64,000 bases of DNA from UBA981 sp942490995 (GTDB lineage Bacteria; Pseudomonadota; Gammaproteobacteria; Ga0077536). Both the position numbers and the translations under genes were made by a program. The notes under the pieces were generated by a model that was given only the letters and a program-made list of their open reading frames with translations, made no database searches and was not told the origin of the DNA. The DNA lies in the NCBI GenBank assembly GCA_942490995.1, contig CALOBG010000125.1:120101-184100 (forward strand). Direction: 5' to 3'. Shown piece after piece: positions 24,687 to 33,800 of the stretch (positions are counted from its first letter, which is position 1; the number at the start of each line of letters is the position of its first letter).

Positions 24687-25415
24687 TCACGCGGCAACGG
24701 AAACATGAGAGTTTGGGAACTCATCGTAAATCTTGCCTTTCAGAGTCCGCCCGGTCGTGTGTTTTCTAACGCCTCCCCACTGCTTAAAAAAGAACGCAGC
24801 TCCAGACTTACGGCACTGCTTAAGTATGTCCTCGACCCATTCCTCTAGCATTGGTCGCGCACCTGGTCCTGATTCACCCCCGACGATTACCCAATCCATT
24901 CTCTCCAACGGAAGCCGCTTAAGAGGACCGATCAACGGCTCGCACGAAAGAAACTTTACTTGCGCGCTGGTCTGTTCCAGATCACTAATACGACCGACGA
25001 CTTCCGCGTTCTCTACACTGACACCCATCCAAATGTTCTCCGTCCATTTCAGTTGCGACGCCAACATCTTGAGCCGTTCACTCCTTTTCGTAAGGATCTG
25101 GAACGTATGCCGAGGCGTTTCGTTCATCGTTCGGAATATTCTGCTAATAAAATCGTCGGAAACATCTTCGTGAAATAAATCGCTCATTGAGTTGACGAAG
25201 ACCCTTCTAGGTTTGGCCCACCTTGAGGGCAAGCTGATCAAGTCCTCGTGCATAGTCGTTTTAAACCCGGCTCGGTACCGAGGATTCTCCATTGCTGTCA
25301 ACCGCTTAGCCATACGCTCGGCATAGCAGTGCTTGCAACCTTTACTAATTTTCGTGCACCCGGTCACAGGATTCCAAGTCTGTTCGGTCCATTCGATTTT
25401 GGAGTGGGTTGCCAT
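24687..25415 (-). CDS. Phage Gp37/Gp68-type three-Cys-motif protein (DUF5131)
   Basis: A 242-residue protein with the family opening SKIEWTEQTWNPVTGC and a three-cysteine motif C20-x6-C27-x2-C30 (CTKISKGCKHCYAERMAKR). Further family segments are FVNSMSDLFHEDV, FQILTKRSERL, WMGVSVEN, SCEPLIGPL and WVIVGGESGPGARPM. The cysteines suggest an iron-sulfur or metal site. The fold and role are not established; a radical-SAM-like or nucleic-acid-repair function is often considered, which is inference. It is preceded at 17-36 nt by a LexA box and by tcmP 68 nt upstream on the same strand, so it is likely damage-inducible. Confidence 0.9.
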   Translation of the reverse strand: MATHSKIEWTEQTWNPVTGCTKISKGCKHCYAERMAKRLTAMENPRYRAGFKTTMHEDLISLPSRWAKPRRVFVNSMSDLFHEDVSDDFISRIFRTMNETPRHTFQILTKRSERLKMLASQLKWTENIWMGVSVENAEVVGRISDLEQTSAQVKFLSCEPLIGPLKRLPLERMDWVIVGGESGPGARPMLEEWVEDILKQCRKSGAAFFFKQWGGVRKHTTGRTLKGKIYDEFPNSHVSVAA

Positions 25416-25431
25416 ATTCAGTGCCTCAGAA

Positions 25432-25451
25432 TACTGTATATATAAACAGTA
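25432..25451 (-). promoter_or_regulatory. LexA (SOS) box in front of the Gp37-type gene
   Basis: TACTGTATATATAAACAGTA differs from the symmetrical enterobacterial/gammaproteobacterial SOS consensus by one central base and has both CTG and CAG arms with correct 10-nt spacing. It lies in the short gap between tcmP and the DUF5131 gene, ending 17 nt before the latter's ATG, where LexA would block transcription. I saw no second box of this quality in the window. Confidence 0.85.
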
Positions 25452-25482
25452 TACATTGTTTTCCGCTTTCGCCTTACGAGTG

Positions 25483-26286
25483 TCAAAGTAACGTTCCTTG
25501 CCTGCCGACGTTTCGGATGCTCTCCCAAAACTTCAATGCAAGTTCGTGGCGAGCAACGAAAACAAGCCAATAAAGTCCTTGCTTCTGGGTTCCCGTCACG
25601 AGTTCTATTCCCTCGGCGACATCCATACCAAGAGCACGAATCATAGATAGCCAGTGATCCATGACTTGCCGCCGCTGATCGTCGATATTCGTCTCTGGAT
25701 CCACAGCGCTTTTCCACCCAGGTGCGAACCTGTCTAACGGGGAGTTGTCGCGCGTCATATAGCTGACAAAATTCCGATAAATTTCCATCCTGCTTACATG
25801 GATCATCATGTCCATGTGTTCGAGTTTTGCTAGCCGCTCGATTATTGAGAATGGGAGGGACGCTAGATTGTAGGGATCCAAGAATGCGAAATGCAGACCG
25901 TGCGGTTCGAGTCCAGCCACGATTTCACTCGTAGCGATTTCAGCGTCCAGATTGAGCGGATTAACGTCGACCCCTAGATCGGCAAACCTTGACTTCGTAG
26001 CGTCGCAAGCATCTGAATCGATGTCATTGAGTACTAAGCGCGAGAAGTTTGTTCCTGTTCGTGAAGCCGCCTTAAAAGCGACAATGGCGCTGCCGTCCAC
26101 GAATGCATCTGTTTCTCGTACCTGAGCCTTGCCGTAGTTGCAATAAAGATCGATGTACGACGAATTTTTAAATTTTCGCCGCGCAGCGTGACTAATATCG
26201 ATGTATTTCTCTAATCGGGCGTGCTTCTCGCGAACCCATTGGCCTACGCGTGGTGCTAACAGACCGTCTGGTGGTGAATACTCCAC
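25483..26286 (-). CDS. tcmP: Three-Cys-motif partner protein TcmP
   Basis: A 267-residue protein with a methyltransferase-like Rossmann core: VGQWVREKHARLEKYIDISH near the start, SYIDLYCNYGKAQV (residues 43-56) at the cofactor-loop position, and AFLDPYNLASLPF (134-146), comparable to the DPPY motif of methylases. TcmP proteins are found beside DUF5131 proteins, as here. The start is a GTG whose codon lies inside the terminal hairpin of the IS200 element; an in-frame TAG is two codons upstream, so a few native residues have probably been replaced. Native transcription may also be disturbed. The enzymatic role is unproven. Confidence 0.85.
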   Translation of the reverse strand: MEYSPPDGLLAPRVGQWVREKHARLEKYIDISHAARRKFKNSSYIDLYCNYGKAQVRETDAFVDGSAIVAFKAASRTGTNFSRLVLNDIDSDACDATKSRFADLGVDVNPLNLDAEIATSEIVAGLEPHGLHFAFLDPYNLASLPFSIIERLAKLEHMDMMIHVSRMEIYRNFVSYMTRDNSPLDRFAPGWKSAVDPETNIDDQRRQVMDHWLSMIRALGMDVAEGIELVTGTQKQGLYWLVFVARHELALKFWESIRNVGRQGTLL

Positions 26287-26830
26287 CGCCTAAAGGCGGT
26301 GGCTTCGGATGACGGCTGGAAGCCGGATTGATCGGCCATGCGGCCGATTACACCACCGTAAAGTCATCGTCCGGTTCCGGCGCCTTCTGGTTCTTGATGT
26401 ACTCCTTCCATACTTCGTCGGTGACGTTCCCGCTCGTCGCCACCCAGTATCCCCGTGCCCATAGATGCTGACCCCAGTACCGCTTCTTCAGGCTCCGATA
26501 CTCCGTCAGAAGCCGGTGCGAACTCTTACCCTTCAGAAACTGCACCGCACGCGACACCGATAACTGTGGCGGGATCCCAATCAGCATATGAACGTGATCG
26601 CGGTTGATTGAACCCGCGTAGATCAACATCTCCTTGCTCCGAGCAATCTCCCGCAGAAGCTCCCGGCACCGTTGCCCCACATCACCGCCCAGCACCTGAT
26701 AGCGATACTTCGTAGTCCACACCAAGTGGTATTTGCAGTCCCACACCGTATGACTACCGCGCTTGTAATCTTCCATCTCACAAGCATAATTCAAACGACC
26801 TATCCGTCGCCTAAAGGCGAGGGGTTTACG
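26283..26830 (-). mobile_element. IS200-type insertion sequence
   Basis: A single-gene IS200/IS605-group element. Hairpins typical of single-stranded transposition flank it: CCACCGCC-TAAA-GGCGGTGG at 26283-26302 and TCGCC-TAAA-GGCGA at about 26807-26820, with another (CCCC-TAT-CGGGG) just outside at 26834-26845. There are no inverted ends and no target duplication, as expected. Exact ends are uncertain by some tens of bases. Its left end abuts the tcmP start. Confidence 0.75.
26348..26794 (-). CDS. tnpA: IS200-family TnpA (Y1 HUH transposase)
   Basis: A 148-residue single-strand transposase. Visible motifs are YHLVWTTKYRYQVL near the start, the metal-binding HUH in DHVHMLIGIPP, FLKGKSSHRLL, and the catalytic Tyr in EEYIKNQ-like KEYIKNQKAPEPD near the C-terminus. 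All key residues are present and the length is normal, so the enzyme may be active. No accessory TnpB is encoded next to it. Confidence 0.92.
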   Translation of the reverse strand: MNYACEMEDYKRGSHTVWDCKYHLVWTTKYRYQVLGGDVGQRCRELLREIARSKEMLIYAGSINRDHVHMLIGIPPQLSVSRAVQFLKGKSSHRLLTEYRSLKKRYWGQHLWARGYWVATSGNVTDEVWKEYIKNQKAPEPDDDFTVV

Positions 26831-27029
26831 GATCCCCTATCGGGGACTCTAAAACTGAGTCATTGGATCCCGCCATAGCCGCCCCACATTGACATCTAGG
26901 ATTCGCTCCCTGCCTCGGGAATCTTCTATCTCAAATACACCGAAGTATCCGAAACATCTTGTGGGCCACGTCCCGCATACGTCCCGATTATTTTAGGAGT
27001 TTGATGCAGAATTGCTTGCAACTCAATGA
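26831..27029. other. Gene-free right end of the mini-island
   Basis: Between the IS200 hairpin and the tRNA-side repeat I see no coding frame. The stretch contains a small hairpin (CCCC-TAT-CGGGG) and two CGTCCC motifs spaced by 6 bp, possibly recombinase arm sites. Confidence 0.3.
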
Positions 27030-27035
27030 TTTGAT

Positions 27036-27111
<76 letters not shown>

Positions 27112-27169
27112 TGGGTTGGATTTGAGGGGGCGCAATAATAGCCCAAGGGCGACGCCGTTGTCGCGGCGC

Positions 27170-27601
27170 TCAGGTCCGGTTGCGTACGCGAATAACGACG
27201 TCGACGCTGTCGGTGGTGGTGCCGGTCGGCGGCGCCGGCAGGTCGTCGATCATGGCCGCGGTGGCGGGAAAGTCGGTCAACACGCCGTCGTCGACATTGT
27301 AGAAGTGGTAGTGCGCAGTGGTGTTGGAATCGTAGAAAACCCGGGTCGCATCAACCATCACTTCACGCACCAGACCGCGCTCGGCGAACAGGCCGAGGGT
27401 GTTATAGACGGTCGCCTTGGATACCGCGGTATCGGCGGCACGCACCCTGGCGAGAACCTGCTCGGCCGAGAGGTGCTGGGTGCGTTCCAGTAATATCGCT
27501 GCAATTTCAATGCGTTGCGGCGTCGGCGAAATATGCGCGCGCTGCAGCACCGCGGCGATATCGTCGCGTGGGACCGGCGGACTGGGATTTGGCGTATCCA
27601 T
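27170..27601 (-). CDS. Fur-family regulator, Irr-like
   Basis: A 143-residue metal-dependent regulator. The N-terminal winged helix reads ISPTPQRIEIAAILLERTQH and VSKATVYNTLGLFAERGLV, as in Fur. The C-terminal dimer domain reads FYDSNTTAHYHFYNVDDGVL, which lacks the CxxC zinc site of classical Fur and resembles Irr (haem/iron response) proteins, though the HHH stretch is reduced to HYH. It may control iron or haem genes elsewhere. It stands alone beside tRNA-Thr and reads away from the pilin operon. Assignment to Irr rather than Fur/PerR is inference. Confidence 0.85.
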   Translation of the reverse strand: MDTPNPSPPVPRDDIAAVLQRAHISPTPQRIEIAAILLERTQHLSAEQVLARVRAADTAVSKATVYNTLGLFAERGLVREVMVDATRVFYDSNTTAHYHFYNVDDGVLTDFPATAAMIDDLPAPPTGTTTDSVDVVIRVRNRT

Positions 27602-27796
27602 GGGCGGAAGTATACGTCCTATCTAGACTGTGTCCAGACTAAACGCGAATTGTTTGCATTTAGACCGCCCCGCGCCGCCGCCCCGGTGCGAAGGCGTTCA
27701 CACTATAAAGGCCCCACCCCACCGCTCGCGGCGACGATCCTACCGTTCGTCGCCGCGGCCCTGTTCGCGCCGCGCGGCGCCGCCATACTTGCCGCC

Positions 27797-28420
27797 ATGA
27801 ACGAACAACGCGGTTTTACGATCCTGGAACTGATGGCCATTGTGGCGATCACGGCGACGCTGGTGACTCTCGGGGTCCCCAACCTGCAGACGCTGATCTT
27901 CAACAATCGCATCACCTCCCAACTCAACCTGTTTTCCTCAAGCCTGGCGCTTGCGCGCAGTGAAGCGGTCAAGGTCAATCAGCGCGTGGTGGTGTGTCCG
28001 TCGACCAACGGGACCACCTGCGACACCACCGAGGACTTCGACACCGGTTGGTTGGTATTTATCGACCGCAGCGGCACGGACTTTCAGGTCGACGACGACG
28101 GCGGTGGCAGCCCGCTCGACGATCCTTGTTCATTCAAGCCTTTGGGTTACGACAATGCCGATGACTGCATCCTCAACTACGTACCAGGGCTGGCAAACGA
28201 CGACATGACCCTTGAAACCAATGTGCCGGGCAATGCCATTGCCTACACCGGACTTGGTACGGCGATTGATGGAAACGGCGCGCCGAATGCGAGCGGCCTG
28301 TTTGTGATCTGCGATTCGCGCGGTGCGCCTTCCGCCCGGGCGGTCGCGGTCTCGACCACCGGGCGCACCAGCGTGCGTACGACACAGACCGACGGGAACC
28401 CGCTGACATGCACCCCATAG
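27797..28420 (+). CDS. fimT: Minor pseudopilin FimT/FimU (GspH-like)
   Basis: A 207-residue type IV pilus minor pilin. The start at 27797 gives the class III leader MNEQRG-FTILELMAIVAI, with cleavage after Gly by PilD and the conserved Glu5. The rest is a GspH-type globular domain with two to three Cys pairs (VCPSTNGTTC, FVICDSRG). A longer in-frame start upstream would place the leader internally and is rejected. It opens the minor pilin operon and overlaps pilV by 13 bp. It would prime pilus assembly in the inner membrane. Confidence 0.9.
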   Translation: MNEQRGFTILELMAIVAITATLVTLGVPNLQTLIFNNRITSQLNLFSSSLALARSEAVKVNQRVVVCPSTNGTTCDTTEDFDTGWLVFIDRSGTDFQVDDDGGGSPLDDPCSFKPLGYDNADDCILNYVPGLANDDMTLETNVPGNAIAYTGLGTAIDGNGAPNASGLFVICDSRGAPSARAVAVSTTGRTSVRTTQTDGNPLTCTP

Positions 28421-29001
28421 TCCAACGCCGCCATGCACGCGGCATGACGCTGATCGAAGTTCTGATTGCGATCGTGATTTTTGCCATCGGCCTGCTCGGC
28501 ATCGCCGCCCTGCAGGTTGCCGGGCTACGTTATACCAAAGGTTCGCAGACGCGCTCGGTCGCCGCCTTGCAGGCGGAAAACATGGTCGATCGCATGCGCG
28601 CGAATTCGACTGGCGTCACCGATGGCGATTACATTGCGCCAGCAGCCGAGTCGACCGACTGCGACGCCGCCGAATGTACGCCGGCCGAACTGGCGGCCTT
28701 CGATTTCAATCGCTGGCTCAGTGAGACCCGCCAGGCGCTCGGGGTGCGGCGTACCGACGGCGCGCTGAATACCGACAACAGCGTCAACGCCACCATCTGT
28801 ATCGACAGCACTCCGGAAGACGGCACCAACGGCGCCTGGGCGTGCGACAACACCGGCAATATCTTCGCCATCAAGATCGAGTGGCGCGAACGGACCACCG
28901 AACGCCTCGGCAAGACCGACGATACCTATACCAACACGGCGGCCGCCAGCGGGATCGCCGGCTACGTCCTGAATCGTTTTGTGATGAGGTTTGTGCCATG
29001 A
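28408..29001 (+). CDS. pilV: Type IV pilus minor pilin PilV
   Basis: A 197-residue prepilin with leader MHPIVQRRHARG-MTLIEVL and the hydrophobic IAIVIFAIGLLGIAALQVAG typical of PilV/GspI. The following DRMRANSTGV and a Cys-rich loop (STDCDAAECTP) are usual. Together with FimT/U, PilW and PilX it forms the priming complex at the pilus tip carrying PilY1. It overlaps fimT at its 5' end and pilW at its 3' end by ATGA. Confidence 0.92.
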   Translation: MHPIVQRRHARGMTLIEVLIAIVIFAIGLLGIAALQVAGLRYTKGSQTRSVAALQAENMVDRMRANSTGVTDGDYIAPAAESTDCDAAECTPAELAAFDFNRWLSETRQALGVRRTDGALNTDNSVNATICIDSTPEDGTNGAWACDNTGNIFAIKIEWRERTTERLGKTDDTYTNTAAASGIAGYVLNRFVMRFVP

Positions 29002-30113
29002 GAGCCAGCACACACACCGTGCGCGCGGGCGGGTTTTCGCTCGTAGAACTGATGGGTGCGGTGACCATCAGCATCATCATGTTCGCCGTCATCATCGAAT
29101 TGTTCATCAACAACAAGGAAGCTTACCGGCTGCAGGAAGGCGCCAGCGTCTCGAACGAGAACGCCCGCTACGCCGTATCTCATCTGCAGTTCTTCATGCG
29201 TCTCGCCGACCACTGGGGCGGGGTCCAGCCAGCCAATGTCAGCGTTGATGGTGGCGTACCGGCCTTGGGCACTGATTGCGGCGGCAGCCCGGTGATCTCC
29301 AACGTCGGCTTTCGCGGGTACAACGGTGCTGCGACCAGGCCGGTCGACTGTATTGTGGCGGCCAACTACGAACCGAATACCGACGCGTTTTTTATCCGCT
29401 ACGGCTCGGCGCACGAGGATGGCTACCCGGATACCGGCAGCCTTACGCTTACGAGGCCGGTCCTGAACGGCGTACCGAAGTTGCCGGAAATCGATGAGGG
29501 CGAACAGCCAATTACCCGCCCTTACGTTACGACCGACCCAGACGGTGCCGGCATCTGGTTGCGCACGGCGCTTGGTCGCCGCGCCGTTATTTATGACAGA
29601 GTCGATTTCGCGAGCCTGCCGAGCGACATTATAGGTGGCGGACCACCGGATGAACGGCAATTCACCAACTACCGATTCCAGTCGATGCTCTACTACATCC
29701 GCGCTTGTGGCAATCCACAGTCGGGAACCAATGCCAATGCCTGCGACGCCGACGATGATGGCGTCCCGACGCTGGTGCGTATGACCCTGAATCCGGACCT
29801 GAGTTTCACCGAGCAGGACATCGTCACGGGAGTCGAAAACATGCAGCTCCTCTACGGCGTCGATACCGATAACGACTTCGTTGCCGAACGCTACGACACT
29901 GCCGCCACCGTGCAGGCCGCCGGTAACTGGCCGAACGTGGTCTCGGTGCGGGTTTCGCTGATCGTCGCCAACCTCGAACGCGACAACACCGTCAACGACA
30001 CCGGCACCTACTTCATGCTCGATACCTCGTGGGTGCCGCCGGCCGAGGCACGCAACTTCCGCCGCCGGCAATACGAATTCACCATCCAGATCCGCAACAT
30101 GACCAGGGCCTGA
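28998..30113 (+). CDS. pilW: Type IV pilus minor pilin PilW
   Basis: A 371-residue protein starting at the ATG that overlaps the pilV stop (ATGA, 28998-29001). The leader is MRASTHTVRAGG-FSLVELMG, followed by a hydrophobic helix (VTISIIMFAVIIELFI), then the PilW body with ENARYAVSHLQFFMRLADHW and late GVENMQLLYGVDTDND. Length fits PilW. It acts in the minor pilin tip complex. A more upstream start would only prolong the frame antiparallel to pilV and is rejected. Confidence 0.92.
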   Translation: MRASTHTVRAGGFSLVELMGAVTISIIMFAVIIELFINNKEAYRLQEGASVSNENARYAVSHLQFFMRLADHWGGVQPANVSVDGGVPALGTDCGGSPVISNVGFRGYNGAATRPVDCIVAANYEPNTDAFFIRYGSAHEDGYPDTGSLTLTRPVLNGVPKLPEIDEGEQPITRPYVTTDPDGAGIWLRTALGRRAVIYDRVDFASLPSDIIGGGPPDERQFTNYRFQSMLYYIRACGNPQSGTNANACDADDDGVPTLVRMTLNPDLSFTEQDIVTGVENMQLLYGVDTDNDFVAERYDTAATVQAAGNWPNVVSVRVSLIVANLERDNTVNDTGTYFMLDTSWVPPAEARNFRRRQYEFTIQIRNMTRA

Positions 30114-30119
30114 AACACC

Positions 30120-30764
30120 ATGAACGGACAACAACATTATTCCAGTTATCACAACCAGGGCGGCGTGGCGCTGATCATTGCGCTCATCCTGCTGATGGTG
30201 TTGACCATGATCGCGGTTGTTGCGATGCGCACCACCACGCTCGATCTCAAGATGACGACCAACCAGACCATCTCCAAGCGTACGTTTCAGATCTCCGAGG
30301 CGGCCCGCGCGCGTATTCATGACGTGCTCGACGATCACAGTTTTTACCGCGGTTGGCCAGCCGCAATAAACGGCACGGTGCCAGACTCATCGGGTTTTGT
30401 GGTACCGAGCGAAATAACGGTTCTGCCGCCTGCGCCGAACCTGCAGGATTTGTACCTAACGAATAACGCGGATCATTGGGATACGCGCCCAGCCGCGATC
30501 GATCTGCAGTTACTGGTCGACGAAGACGGCGACACCCTGTACGAGTCGCCAACCGACATGGCCGCGAATATTTTTATATCGCGGATCACCGCCGTCGCTG
30601 CACCGGGTTCCGATACCTCGCAGGTATCCGGCTATGGCGGCCTCGGAGGTGGCGCGGCGGGCGCGGGCACGCATCTCTATTACCGCATCATCGCAGAGGC
30701 TGCCGGCATCGGCGCCAGCACCTCGCGGACCGACGCCCACTACCGCTACGTCGTCACCAATTGA
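30120..30764 (+). CDS. pilX: Type IV pilus assembly protein PilX
   Basis: A 214-residue GspK/PilX-type protein: a short basic N-terminus, then GGVALIIALILLMVLTMIAV as the membrane helix and MRTTTLDLKMTTNQ, as in PilX. There is no Glu5-type canonical leader, which is usual for PilX. It lies 6 bp after pilW and 44 bp before pilY1, in the same operon, and would cap or support the pilus tip complex. Confidence 0.88.
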   Translation: MNGQQHYSSYHNQGGVALIIALILLMVLTMIAVVAMRTTTLDLKMTTNQTISKRTFQISEAARARIHDVLDDHSFYRGWPAAINGTVPDSSGFVVPSEITVLPPAPNLQDLYLTNNADHWDTRPAAIDLQLLVDEDGDTLYESPTDMAANIFISRITAVAAPGSDTSQVSGYGGLGGGAAGAGTHLYYRIIAEAAGIGASTSRTDAHYRYVVTN

Positions 30765-30808
30765 AACGAACCCAGCTCGATAGCTCGACCGATCGAGGAC
30801 GAACCATT

Positions 30809-33800
30809 ATGAACACCTACCGCACCCGCTTTCAGAACGTCACCTTGGGAGTCGCTCTCAGCGTTGGCATGTTGCCGGCCATCTGGTCGGCCGATCTCGT
30901 AGCCGCCAATCTGTCCGGCGCCGACATCATCGATTACGAAGCTTACCCGGTAACGACGCTGGAGAACGTCACCCCGCAGGTCATGTTGACGATGTCGAAC
31001 GACCACCAGTATTTTTCCCGGGCCTTCAATGATTTCACCGATCTCGATGACGACGGCGACGTCGATGTAACCTACAAAAACAGCTTTGAGTACTACGGCT
31101 ATTTCGATCCCGACAAGTGCTACGACTACGAGTCGAAAAACTATCCCAGCGATGGCCTTGGCACTTACAACGTATTTGTTCCGAAAGCATTCGCGGTCAA
31201 CCATTACTGCGATACGGTGAGCGGCGCCTGGAGCGGCAATTTTCTGAACTGGGTGGCGATGACGCGCATGGACATCGTGCGCAAGATCCTTTACGGCGGC
31301 CTGCGCGCCACCGATACCGGTACCGATACCGTGCTCGAGCGCGCCCACCTGCCGACCGACACCCATTCCTATACCAAGTACTACAACGGCGCCGACCTCG
31401 GCCAGCTCACGCCGTTCAGCACGCAGCGTACCGATACCACCAATGGTGGCGACAACGATAATTTCGACGACGCCAACGAAGGGATCACGATCTGCAACAC
31501 CACGGTGCCGTCAAACACCAGTCAATCCCACCAGATTTCCTCGACAACCAATCCTCCGGTCATGCGCGTCGCTGCCGGCAACTGGCGCATGTGGTCGGCC
31601 GGGGAAGTGTTTGAATGTCACTGGAAGCGCGGCAGTGCCGGCACCAGTACTTCCATCGAGCGCGGGCGTGAGAATGGCAACAATGTGGCCTTCACGCAGA
31701 TCGATGCGGGCAGCGACTCGCCGGTGCGCAACACCAACGGTCTGACCGCGGGCGGCGCGGGCCCGGATTTCAGTGTCTTCGTAGAAGTGTGTGTCCCCGG
31801 CCTGATCAACAACGGCACGAACAAGGAAAACTGCCGCCAGTATCCGAGCAATAACTACAAGCCCGGCGGGCTGCTGCAGGAGTACGGCGACAATATCGAT
31901 TTCGGTCTGCTCACCGGTTCCTATCAGAAAAACATCAGCGGCGGTGTGTTGCGCAAAAACATCGGTTCGATTGACGACGAAATCAACACCGCCACCGATG
32001 GTACGTTCGTTACCTCGCAGTATTCGAATACCGCCACCATCGGCATCATCCGCACCCTCGATAAGCTGCGTATCTTTGGCTACCGCTACGAAGGTGGTGA
32101 CGCAGCAGCGCGCTATTTCAACACCGGGTCTAGCGACAACTGTGGTTTTCAGGGCGCTACCATCAATGAGGACGATTGCAACTCCTGGGGCAACCCGATC
32201 TCGGAAATCTACGCGGAAACCATTCGTTACTTCGCCGGCCTCACCGCCACCCCGGCTTTCGCGGCGACCGATCACAACCGCATCAATGGCCTCGCCGAGG
32301 CGAGTTGGGTCGATCCGCTCGATTCGAACAATTTTTGCGCCTCGCTGAACGCGGTGGTGTTCAACGCCAGCCTGACGTCTTACGACGAAGGCTCGGCGGT
32401 GTTTACCGATATACCGGGCGCCTCGTCGCCAGTTACGCTGACCGATGCGGTCGGCGACGCGGAAGGGTTTACAGGCAACAACTACTTCGTCGGCCGCACC
32501 GGTCCCAAGACCAGCCCGTCGAATGCCACCAACGACGAATTCTGTACCGGCAAAACGGTCACTAACCTCGGCAACGTCGCCGGCATCTGTCCGGAAGGAC
32601 CCACCGTCGACGGTACCTTCCACATCGCTGGCATGGCGCACTACGCACATACCAACGACCTGCGCCCGGATTTGCCAGTGGAATTGCCACCGGACCAGAC
32701 CGAGAGCAACCAGACCGTAACCACCTACGCCGTGCAGTTGGCGACAAACGTTCCGAAATTCGAGATCGATACCAACCTCGCGGTCGATTCCGGTACCGAC
32801 GGCAATCCCACCAACGATGCCGACGTTACCATCCTGCCCGCCTACCGCCTGGTCAACAACGATGGCGGCGGCACTCTGGTCGACTTCAAAGTCGTGCAGA
32901 AAAATATCGAAGTCGCCGTAACTAGCGCGAACTGGCCCGCCAACCCGCACCTCATCGACCAGAGTTTTGCCGCGGGCGAACTCACGCCTACCCCCGGCAC
33001 CGGCATTTTCTACGGCAAAGCCATGGTGCAGTGGGAGGACAGCGAACAGGGCGGTGACTACGATATGGATCAGTGGGGGGTGATCTCCTACATCTACGAT
33101 TCCAATACTCAACAGGTCTCGGTGATCACCGATCTGGTCTTTTACGCCTCCAACAACGGTCAGCTTTTTGGATTCATCATCAGCGGCACGACCCAGGATG
33201 GCTTCCACGCCTATTCCGGCGCCGGCGGCTCGAATGGCGACGTCTGGGGTGCGCGCCAGGTGGGTTTCCAGGATCCCGACCCGACCATTCCCGACTGCCT
33301 CGACAACCCGAACCGAGTGAATGGCCTTTGCTACCACAACAACTCGGCTGACAACGACCCGGCGCGCAGCCACACCTTCACCGTAGGTGGCAGTGGCGCC
33401 AACCTGCTGCCGGATCCGCTGTTCCTGGCGGCCAAGTACGGAGCGTTCGAAGACAGCAACGGCAACAACCTGCCCGATCTGGAAAGCGAATACGACAAGC
33501 GTGACAAGACGGGTAATACCGTCGCCGGCGGCGATCTAGACAATACACCGGACACCTACTTTTTTGTCACCAATCCGTCCGCCCTTGAGCAGTCGCTGCG
33601 CGCGGTGTTTAACCAGATCATCGAACGCGTCGCTTCGGGTACTGCCGCTTCGGTGGTGGCCAGCGAGCAGGAAGGCACCGGTGCGCTTTTTCAGGCCCTC
33701 TACGATCCCATCAAGAGTGACAACACCCTTAACAAAAATGAAGTCAAATGGATTGGCACCTTGCATGCCATATTCATCGACCCCAACGGTCTCCTGCGCG

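Noticed and set aside
28962..30338. Minus-strand open frame of about 458 codons opposite pilW/pilX
   Set aside because: Antisense shadow of two well-supported pilin genes; no family features.
31511..33373. Long minus-strand open frame (about 620 codons) opposite pilY1
   Set aside because: It mirrors the pilY1 coding frame, has no recognisable domain and an Ala/Val/Gly-rich composition typical of antisense frames in GC-rich genes.
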